Shown here: positions 5,427 through 10,704 of the stretch, piece by piece
How the letters are laid out: each line of letters starts with the position of its first letter
Position numbering within the stretch: position 1 is the first letter of the stretch
NCBI GenBank assembly: GCA_003554685.1
Contig: PWHA01000105.1
Coordinates: forward strand, 1 to 10,704
DNA length: 10,704 nt
Source: Halanaerobiaceae bacterium
Lineage (GTDB): Bacteria > Bacillota > Halanaerobiia > Halanaerobiales > Halarsenatibacteraceae
Direction of reading: 5' to 3'
The notes under the pieces: model-generated
The model's input: the letters and a program-made list of their open reading frames with translations, nothing else
What the model was told of the DNA's origin: nothing
Database searches by the model: none
Translations under genes and position numbers: made by a program

Positions 5427-6695
5427 ATGAAAAAAGCAATAATAACATTTTTGATTCTAACTCTGGCTATTTTTGCTGGAAATAATGCGGTTCAGGCTGA
5501 TTATGAAACCGAATTAACCATAGCTGTTGGGGAAGTGGGAGCCGAATATGACACGGTGGTAGCGGCAGCTGAGCAGTATATGGCAGAAAACCCGGAGATT
5601 TACATTGAGGTTATTGATTCTCCGGCGGAATCAGGAGAACGTTTGAGCTATTTTTTAACTCACTTTGAAAGGGAAAGCCCTGAAGTGGATATCTATCAAA
5701 TTGATGTTATCTGGCCGGGAATCCTGGAAGAACATCTGGTTGATCTTTATGAGTTTGGGGCTGAAGAACATCTGGAGGGGCACTTTGACTTTATTATAGA
5801 TAATAATACCACTCCTGATGGGGAATTGATAGCCATGCCCTGGTTTATTGATGCCGGTATGCTTTATTATCGGGCGGATCTTCTGGAAAAATATGAACTG
5901 GATGTTCCTGAAACCTGGTCTGAACTGGAAGAAAAAGCCAGGATAATTATGGAAGGAGAGAGGGAGGATAATCCCGATTTTGAAGGTTTTGTCTGGCAGG
6001 GAGCTCCCTATGAAGGTTTAACCACCAATGTGCTGGAATGGTTTGCTTCCAATGATGGTGGCAACTTTGTGTCAGAGGACCGGGAAGTTACAGTGCTTAA
6101 TGATAATAACCTGTATATGCTGGAAAAGGTAATAGGCTGGATGGGAGATATTACTCCCCTGGCTGTGACAGGTTTTATTGAAGAAGATTCCCGGGCAGTC
6201 TGGCATGAAGGTAATGCTGCCTTTATGCGCAACTGGCCCTATGCCTATGGAATGACTGAAGAAAGTGAGGCCATAGAGGATTTCGGTGTGACAGGGATTC
6301 CGGCAGGTCCCAGGGGCGAAAGTGCCTCAGCCCTGGGAGGCTGGCATCTGGGGGTAAGCCAGTATAGTGAAAATCCTGAAGAGGCTGTCGAATTTGCCTT
6401 TTTCCTGGCCGGTGCTGAGATTCAAAAAATGAGGGCAATCCAGGCTTCTCTACCTCCCACCATCGAGGAATTATATGGGGATGAAGAGATTCTGGCAGAA
6501 AATCCTCTCTTTGAAGAGTTTCTTCATATATTTGAAACGGCTGTTCCCCGGCCTTCAGCCCAGACCGCACCCTATTATGAAGCAGCCTCTGAGGCAATTT
6601 TCTCAGAAATACATCTGGCCCTGACCGGGGAAAGAGATGCTCTGACAGCACTGGAAAATTTAGAAATAGAACTGGAAGAAATTTTACAGTGGTAA
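5427..6695 (+). CDS. Periplasmic sugar-binding protein of an ABC transporter (family 1)
   Basis: A 422-residue extracellular solute-binding protein of the MalE/ThuE type, which would capture an oligosaccharide and deliver it to an ABC permease. Residues 1-24 are a signal peptide cut after VQA. There is no Cys at the cleavage site, so it is not a lipoprotein, unlike typical monoderm Firmicutes homologues. Family blocks are IDVIWPGILEEHLVDL (92-107), like trehalose/maltose binding proteins, MPWFIDAGMLYYRADLL (137-153), PETWSELEEKA, and a C-terminal SALGGWHLGVS segment followed by ENPEEAVEFAFFL. Asp and Glu are abundant throughout, as in halophile exported proteins. The ribosome site AGAGGGGG is 11 bases from ATG 5427, slightly long. 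No permease or ATPase gene is adjacent: the gene sits after a terminator and is followed by a convergent gene, so its partners must be elsewhere. Sugar specificity is inferred only by resemblance. Confidence 0.9.
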   Translation: MKKAIITFLILTLAIFAGNNAVQADYETELTIAVGEVGAEYDTVVAAAEQYMAENPEIYIEVIDSPAESGERLSYFLTHFERESPEVDIYQIDVIWPGILEEHLVDLYEFGAEEHLEGHFDFIIDNNTTPDGELIAMPWFIDAGMLYYRADLLEKYELDVPETWSELEEKARIIMEGEREDNPDFEGFVWQGAPYEGLTTNVLEWFASNDGGNFVSEDREVTVLNDNNLYMLEKVIGWMGDITPLAVTGFIEEDSRAVWHEGNAAFMRNWPYAYGMTEESEAIEDFGVTGIPAGPRGESASALGGWHLGVSQYSENPEEAVEFAFFLAGAEIQKMRAIQASLPPTIEELYGDEEILAENPLFEEFLHIFETAVPRPSAQTAPYYEAASEAIFSEIHLALTGERDALTALENLEIELEEILQW

Positions 6696-6755
6696 TAAAC
6701 TCTCCAGCCCTGAGTATTTCCGAATGAGTAATATCGAATCGGGAATCGGTTTGAT

Positions 6756-7784
6756 TTATTCTCCGGTTTCTTCTGCCAGGCCGGGAAAATCGGGAAGCTC
6801 AGGCAGCCTGTCCAGTAAAGACAGTACAACATCGGGTCGGTCGGTTATATAACCTTCGGTATAGAAAAGGGCCAGAACTTTAAACTGCCATAGTTTGTTG
6901 ATGGTATAGGGAAAGACAAACATTCCCCTTTCATGAGCGGCAGCAACATGCCAGGGCCAGCTCATAAATCCCTTGGGGCCCAGGCCCTGGGCCAGTCCTT
7001 CTTCAGCTGCCATTTCCAGCCAGGCTCTCCAGCTCCGGCGTCCAATCATGGTGTCAGTTATTAACAGCAGTCGCGGGATTTCCGGGGCCAGCTCTCTAAA
7101 ATTTCGGAGACTTTGGGGGCTGAAGGAAAAGAAGATTGTACTGGCGAATTTCTGTTCGCTGTCTGCCAGCTCAGGAAAATCATCTATTTCATCATTATCC
7201 AGCCAGTTTTCCTCCTGGAGGACTTCCACAATATCCTCTTCAATTCCGCGGTATTTTTCCGGATGTTTGCTTTCCAGAATCAGTCCGGGAGTATGATTTC
7301 CTCCTTTAGCTATTTCGATTAATTCCTGCAGGGTTATTATCTTTTCACCTTCATATTCCGGGCTGGCATAGCGTGATACCTCATTAAACCAGCTCCCGGC
7401 ATCAAGCTCCTGCAGTTCTTCATAGGTAAAGTTTCCAATTTCCAGGTGAGCCCGGTCGGGAAATACCTCCTCTATATTTGTAGCCCTTTCCAGGGTGCTA
7501 TCATGAAAAATCACCAGCTCTCCATCGCTGGTCCGCTGGACATCGGCTTCGAGGTAATCAGCTCCGGTATCCCGGGCCATAACATAGGCCGCACGGGTCG
7601 ATTCGGGAGCTTCTATTGAGGAGCCCCGGTGGGCGATAACTGCCGGGTGGGGAATGCCAAATTCGGCAAGAATATCCTCCCCCCGCTGATCAGGGTTTAT
7701 TAGATAATATCCTCCGTAAAAGATCATAAAAAGGGTAAAGAGAATTCCAAAAATCACTGCAACTATTAATCTGGTTCTCATCAT
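6756..7784 (-). CDS. Membrane-anchored glycerophosphodiester phosphodiesterase
   Basis: A 342-residue enzyme that hydrolyses glycerophosphodiesters to glycerol-3-phosphate and an alcohol. One N-terminal membrane helix (about 5-27) anchors it with the catalytic domain outside the cytoplasm. Motifs: H52-R53 (IAHRGSS), E61 (APEST; most relatives have PENT), E79 and D81 (LEADVQRT), H94 (VIFHDSTLER), E171 and K173 (LILESK), and the late YTINKLWQFK and GYITDRPD blocks typical of this TIM barrel. Start: ATG 7784 follows AAAGGGG (spacer 5; ATG 7781 next to it is equally possible). TTG 7799 overlaps the upstream stop and lacks a site. The gene begins 11 bases after the LtaS-type gene, so the two are very likely one translationally coupled operon. 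It may degrade or recycle the polymer or lipid by-product made by its partner. Confidence 0.9.
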   Translation of the reverse strand: MMRTRLIVAVIFGILFTLFMIFYGGYYLINPDQRGEDILAEFGIPHPAVIAHRGSSIEAPESTRAAYVMARDTGADYLEADVQRTSDGELVIFHDSTLERATNIEEVFPDRAHLEIGNFTYEELQELDAGSWFNEVSRYASPEYEGEKIITLQELIEIAKGGNHTPGLILESKHPEKYRGIEEDIVEVLQEENWLDNDEIDDFPELADSEQKFASTIFFSFSPQSLRNFRELAPEIPRLLLITDTMIGRRSWRAWLEMAAEEGLAQGLGPKGFMSWPWHVAAAHERGMFVFPYTINKLWQFKVLALFYTEGYITDRPDVVLSLLDRLPELPDFPGLAEETGE

Positions 7785-7795
7785 GATCACCCCTT

Positions 7796-9670
7796 TCAAT
7801 CTCTTAAGGTAGTTTCCATTTTTTCTCTGACGAAATTTATAATTTTGCGGGCTTCATCCTTCTGCTGCTGGGTTAGCTCAATGCCGGGATCTTCTCGCCC
7901 CCTGACATAGCCAACTCTGTGAATTTCATCCAGCTCCTTGAGAAAGAGCTGATCCCGGTAGAAAATTTGAGGAAATTCATGGAGGAAAAGCACCGGTTCC
8001 TCTTTTCCTTTGAGTAAAGACCGTCCTAAAAATTCGTCTGGCAGGCTTTCTTTGCCCAGCAAATCCAGAATGGTTGGTGCCAGATCTGTAATTGTTCCGG
8101 TGACCTCAATTTCCCCCGGTTCTAATCCCGGATGATAGATCAACAGGGGAATGTGTTCCGGCTTTTTGACATTTCTCCGAAGCTCAAATTCCAGGCTGGA
8201 GGAATATTCCGGGGTATCGATGGAAGCATCATGGTCAGAATAGATTACAAAGAGGGTATTATCTTTAAGTCCCCGTTTTTCCAGCTCGTTGAAGAACATC
8301 TCCAGCGATTTATCGACAAAGGAGATGGACTGAAAGAAATCATGCACCAGAGCGTTTTCTATATCATCATACTCTTCAACCATCATCTCTTCAGGATAGA
8401 AGTTAAAGGGGGTATGGCTGGTCACCGTGATAAAAAAACCAAAGAAGGGCTCATCGTGGTCTTCCAGCAAATCCAGGGACTGCTTGAAAAAATCATAGTC
8501 ATTGATACCGAGATAACCTTCTTCCATATCCATTACCCGGTCTTCTGCGGAAAAATCATCCCGACCATAAAAACGATCAAATCCCAGGGCGGGATAGGCC
8601 TGATGCCGGTGGAAAAATTCTCTGTCATTTCCGTGAAAAGCCAGAGTCTGATAGCCAGCGTTCTTAAAAATCCTGGGCAGAGCAGCAAATTCTGTCATGT
8701 CATTTTGCTTAAAGGCGTAGGTTCTGTTAATGGGATAGAGCGAGGTCAGCAGCGAAAAATCAGCATCAAAGCTGCCGTTTACATGTTTGGTATAAAATCT
8801 GCTGCTGTAGAGGCTGTCTTCCTTCAGGCTGTTTAAGAAAGGCGTCAGCTCCCTGCCGTTGTGTTCATAACCCAGCAACTTTTCATCCAGAGATTCAACC
8901 TGAATGGCAATAATATTGCTGTCTTCTGGAATCATATTTTCTCCATCAAGCTTCTCCGATCTCAGCATTTCTGGCAGTTCTGCTGTCCGATCTTCCAGGT
9001 CATTATAAAATGTGGTATAATAAGCTTCATAAATATATAAAGGCAGAATGCCGTAAACACTGACAAATGCTCCGGTGCTGCGGCGGTAAAGCTCCACCGG
9101 CCGTTCGCTGCCCAACAGCATGTTGGTGCCCAGTATCTGGGTCGTCAGCAACAGAATTAACACCAGCCCTACCAGCAGTTTCACCTTTTTCCTTTTTTGA
9201 ATTGAGGCAGTCCAGGAGCCGGATTCAGCTGCTCCAGATTCGGCTGCGGTTTTGCCCTCCGGGGAGAAAAGAAAACCCATGATAATCAGGTCAATAATAA
9301 AGAGAGGGTCCCAGAAGTTCATGATATGGCGGAAAATAACCATCGGTGAACCTATACTTTCACCGACAATGATATCGGTAAAACCAAGATAGTTACCGAA
9401 GTAGCGATTATACCAGAGATTGGCGATGAAAACAAAGGTGAAAATACCGGAAAAGATTAATAGTTTTTTCCGGCCTGACCTGGTTCTGGTCAGAGGAAAT
9501 AGAAAGTAGGCTATAAATACAACAAAGATAATATTTCTCAATATTCCGCCCAGCCAGGAAGGACCCCGGAAAATTCGGATCAAAAGATAATTGTACTTAA
9601 CCAGAAAGCCAATTAGAAAAGTTAAGGCAAAGTACTTTTGATTTTGGCTTAAACTTTTAAAGTCGGGCAT
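7796..9670 (-). CDS. LtaS-type membrane phosphoglycerol transferase (sulfatase fold)
   Basis: A 624-residue protein with five N-terminal membrane helices (about 12-33, 43-61, 69-87, 120-136, 164-182), a hydrophilic loop 138-163, and an extracytoplasmic alkaline phosphatase/sulfatase-fold domain from about 250. This is the lipoteichoic acid synthase architecture, in which glycerophosphate is moved from phosphatidylglycerol to a polymer or glycan. Metal and catalytic residues align with S. aureus LtaS: E259 (IQVESL), S300 (NGSFDADF) where LtaS has Thr300, R355, H419 (TVTSHTPF), D479 and H480 (YSDHDA). Ser for Thr is chemically plausible as nucleophile. The start is clear: ATG 9670 with GGAGGA six to seven bases upstream. 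It heads the operon with the phosphodiesterase gene. If the cell has two membranes, the acceptor may be a periplasmic glucan (OpgB-like role) and not teichoic acid. Substrate is not deducible here. Confidence 0.9.
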   Translation of the reverse strand: MPDFKSLSQNQKYFALTFLIGFLVKYNYLLIRIFRGPSWLGGILRNIIFVVFIAYFLFPLTRTRSGRKKLLIFSGIFTFVFIANLWYNRYFGNYLGFTDIIVGESIGSPMVIFRHIMNFWDPLFIIDLIIMGFLFSPEGKTAAESGAAESGSWTASIQKRKKVKLLVGLVLILLLTTQILGTNMLLGSERPVELYRRSTGAFVSVYGILPLYIYEAYYTTFYNDLEDRTAELPEMLRSEKLDGENMIPEDSNIIAIQVESLDEKLLGYEHNGRELTPFLNSLKEDSLYSSRFYTKHVNGSFDADFSLLTSLYPINRTYAFKQNDMTEFAALPRIFKNAGYQTLAFHGNDREFFHRHQAYPALGFDRFYGRDDFSAEDRVMDMEEGYLGINDYDFFKQSLDLLEDHDEPFFGFFITVTSHTPFNFYPEEMMVEEYDDIENALVHDFFQSISFVDKSLEMFFNELEKRGLKDNTLFVIYSDHDASIDTPEYSSSLEFELRRNVKKPEHIPLLIYHPGLEPGEIEVTGTITDLAPTILDLLGKESLPDEFLGRSLLKGKEEPVLFLHEFPQIFYRDQLFLKELDEIHRVGYVRGREDPGIELTQQQKDEARKIINFVREKMETTLRD

Positions 9671-9709
9671 TTTGATTCCTCCGAAGCTTTCTTTCTTTTA
9701 AACCTTTTT

Positions 9710-9749
9710 ACTATAATCAACTATATTTAGAAAATAGCAAACTATATTT
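9710..9749. repeat. Phased ACTATAxT repeats upstream of the LtaS-type operon
   Basis: AACTATATTT occurs at 9719-9728 and again at 9740-9749, exactly 21 bases apart. A related ACTATAAT lies at 9710-9717, about one helical turn away. They are 40-80 bases upstream of ATG 9670 and in the leader or promoter region of the operon. The spacing of whole helical turns suggests protein-binding direct repeats, but AT-rich chance similarity is not excluded. Confidence 0.35.
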
Positions 9750-9767
9750 TTTGCTTTCTGTGCCTTA

Positions 9768-9787
9768 ATTTTATCACTTTTTAAGTG
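9768..9787 (-). promoter_or_regulatory. Possible promoter and palindrome for the LtaS-type operon
   Basis: On the minus strand, TAAAAT (9773-9768) could be a -10 element, with only weak -35 matches upstream. It abuts a palindrome, CACTT-TTT-AAGTG (9775-9787), which would cover the spacer. This position suits a repressor site. The promoter match itself is poor. Confidence 0.3.
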
Positions 9788-9866
9788 GTTAAACCAGAAA
9801 TTTATTACAAAACACGATTTCTTATTATATTTTTAAAAAAATCATCACAATTTGGGGGCAGCAGAA

Positions 9867-10085
9867 ATGGATAAAACAGAGTTTGAAGAGATGGACAGGG
9901 AAGAGCTGGAAAAACTGCTGAAAAAAAAGAAGGAAAAATATCAGGAGGTTGAAGAAGAGAAGCAGTTTGTTTTAAGTCAGTCCGGCCGTCACATCCCGGG
10001 TACCCTGCGCCGGGAGTATAAAATCGAGCTGCAGCAGATTGAAGCCCGGATCGATAAAATTAAGGAAGTTCTGGCAAAAAGATAA
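9867..10085 (+). CDS. Small coiled-coil hypothetical protein
   Basis: A 72-residue soluble protein of unknown function, nearly all helix and highly charged. Residues 1-35 are a Glu/Lys-rich helix (REELEKLLKKKKEKYQEVEE). A short break QSGRHIPGTLRREY (about 42-55) contains the only Gly and Pro residues. Residues 55-72 form a second helix (IELQQIEARIDKIKEVLAK), so a helical hairpin is likely. Start: ATG 9867 with GGGGG eight bases upstream; the in-frame TTG at 9852 precedes that site and is not used. It is transcribed divergently from the LtaS-type operon and followed at once by a strong hairpin terminator, so it appears to be a single-gene transcript. The promoter is uncertain: a TATATT/TATTTT box near 9826-9832 is possible. 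Confidence 0.65.
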   Translation: MDKTEFEEMDREELEKLLKKKKEKYQEVEEEKQFVLSQSGRHIPGTLRREYKIELQQIEARIDKIKEVLAKR

Positions 10086-10112
10086 GTGCTCAAAAAAATA
10101 AGTGCATAGATA

Positions 10113-10136
10113 AAAGCCCCGGAAATCCGGGGCTTT
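10113..10136. terminator. Bidirectional hairpin terminator
   Basis: AAAGCCCCGGA (10113-10123) pairs perfectly with TCCGGGGCTTT (10126-10136), a GC-rich 11-bp stem closed in practice by an AAAT-type loop. It lies 27 bases after the coiled-coil gene and 50 bases after the convergent ECF S-component gene. The arms supply A/T runs on both sides, with a short T-tract in each direction, so it probably ends both transcripts. Confidence 0.8.
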
Positions 10137-10186
10137 GGGTTTAAATCTGAATTTTAGGGGAAATTAAATCAGTGGAAGAAAAATCA

Positions 10187-10704
10187 TTAATTTTGACTGC
10201 TTCTAAACTGCAGCACAGCTTTACCAATCAGGCTGGTTAATAGGGCTGCTACAATCATTTCCGGGATTCCCTGAACCAGGCCGGTTACCAGACTGGCCTG
10301 CAGAGGAAGGTAGCCTCTCAGGGTTGATAGACCCAAAACGCCGACGGTATTAACGGCTGTTCCCACGGCACCGGCCAGCAGAAAGCTGGCACTTTGACTT
10401 CTGCCGCTTAAAGAGCGATAACTGTAGTAGGCCAGGACACCAATCAGCAGCCGCGGTCCAATAGCTATAATGGGGTCAGCAAACATGGGAGCAGTTGCTC
10501 TGGTGAAGCTGAAGACACCAAAAATAAGTCCAATCAGCAGGCCAACCAGAGGACCTTCAATTACCCCACCTAAAATTGCCGGTACATGCATGATAGTAGC
10601 ATGAGCAGCGGGGGTGGGTACCGGGATGAATCCCAGGCCGGTAGACCCCAGAACAATAGAAATTGCACCCAGCATGCCTGACACCACAATGCGTCTGGTG
10701 GTAA
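10187..10704 (-). CDS. ECF transporter S component, 5' partial
   Basis: A small membrane protein that binds a vitamin or similar micronutrient and docks on a shared energising module (EcfA, EcfA', EcfT). The frame remains open to the right edge, reading TTRRIVVSGMLGAISIVLG. The first GTG (10687) is therefore internal, and only the extreme N-terminus should be missing. About six hydrophobic segments are visible. The block FIPVPTPAAHATIMHVPAIL, followed by GPLVGLLIGLIFGVFSF and FADPIIAIGPRLLIGVLAYY, is typical of ECF_trnsprt-family S components of unassigned specificity. The Arg in GPRL and the C-terminal LVQGIPEMIVAALL segment also fit. It ends at TAA 10187 and is convergent with the coiled-coil gene. 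No EcfA or EcfT is in the window, so it is probably a group II (shared module) S component. Substrate cannot be told. Confidence 0.88.
   Translation of the reverse strand, partial: TTRRIVVSGMLGAISIVLGSTGLGFIPVPTPAAHATIMHVPAILGGVIEGPLVGLLIGLIFGVFSFTRATAPMFADPIIAIGPRLLIGVLAYYSYRSLSGRSQSASFLLAGAVGTAVNTVGVLGLSTLRGYLPLQASLVTGLVQGIPEMIVAALLTSLIGKAVLQFRSSQN

Noticed and set aside
6696..6755. Terminator between the convergent sugar-binding and phosphodiesterase genes
   Set aside because: Only imperfect TTCCGA/TCGGGAA pairing is visible, with a bulge and no T-tract.
6223..6832. Open frames of 142 and 85 codons on the minus strand over the end of the sugar-binding gene
   Set aside because: They are antisense to clear coding sequence, with odd composition (many Arg, Pro, His, Ser) and no ribosome site.
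7797..7799. TTG as the start of the phosphodiesterase gene
   Set aside because: It overlaps the preceding stop codon and precedes the AAAGGGG site. ATG 7784 is correctly placed.
8132..8836. 234-codon open frame on the plus strand
   Set aside because: It lies wholly antisense to the catalytic domain of the LtaS-type gene, has no ribosome site or recognisable domain, and is explained by the codon pattern of the real gene.

Overview
The window looks like chromosome from an anaerobic, low-to-mid GC Firmicutes-like bacterium. Shine-Dalgarno sequences are strong and close to AGGAGG, the genes are compact, and the tRNA carries an encoded CCA. Two exported proteins, a patatin-like hydrolase and a sugar-binding protein, have ordinary signal peptides without a lipobox cysteine. 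That suggests a periplasm, so I lean towards a two-membrane clostridial lineage such as Halanaerobiales. The very acidic sugar-binding protein would suit a halophile. The lineage is inference, not something the sequence proves.

Layout. Positions 1-1150 hold the 3' part of a class II xylose isomerase gene (xylA, plus strand, cut by the left edge). Facing it is a UroD-fold, zinc-type methyltransferase of the MtaA/CmuA kind (1207-2211, minus). Positions about 2230-3920 form a visibly AT-richer patch of small genes on both strands: a short HExxH metallopeptidase gene broken by two compensating homopolymer frameshifts, a protein with a GGSGKPDPK motif, a very acidic 126-residue protein whose start codon overlaps that of its divergent neighbour, and a 132-residue beta-rich protein. 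The patch ends at the 3' end of tRNA-Arg(CCU) (3920-3996, minus), the usual side for integrated DNA, but no integrase or att repeat is visible.

The second half is ordinary chromosome with higher GC. It has a secreted patatin-like hydrolase (4290-5201) behind an extended -10 promoter and a possible 13-codon leader ORF, then a terminator, then a stand-alone periplasmic sugar-binding protein (5427-6695). A two-gene operon on the minus strand follows: an LtaS-type phosphoglycerol transferase (7796-9670) and a membrane-anchored glycerophosphodiester phosphodiesterase (6756-7784), 11 bases apart. The pair suggests making and recycling of glycerophosphate-decorated envelope polymers. Divergent from it is a 72-residue coiled-coil protein (9867-10085), closed by a strong hairpin shared with a convergent ECF-transporter S component that runs off the right edge.

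Metabolic links are modest: pentose isomerisation, a sugar-binding protein, envelope glycerophosphate and lipid hydrolysis, and vitamin or cofactor uptake. No CRISPR array, insertion sequence or complete defence system is visible. The least explained part is the small-gene patch at 2230-3920.
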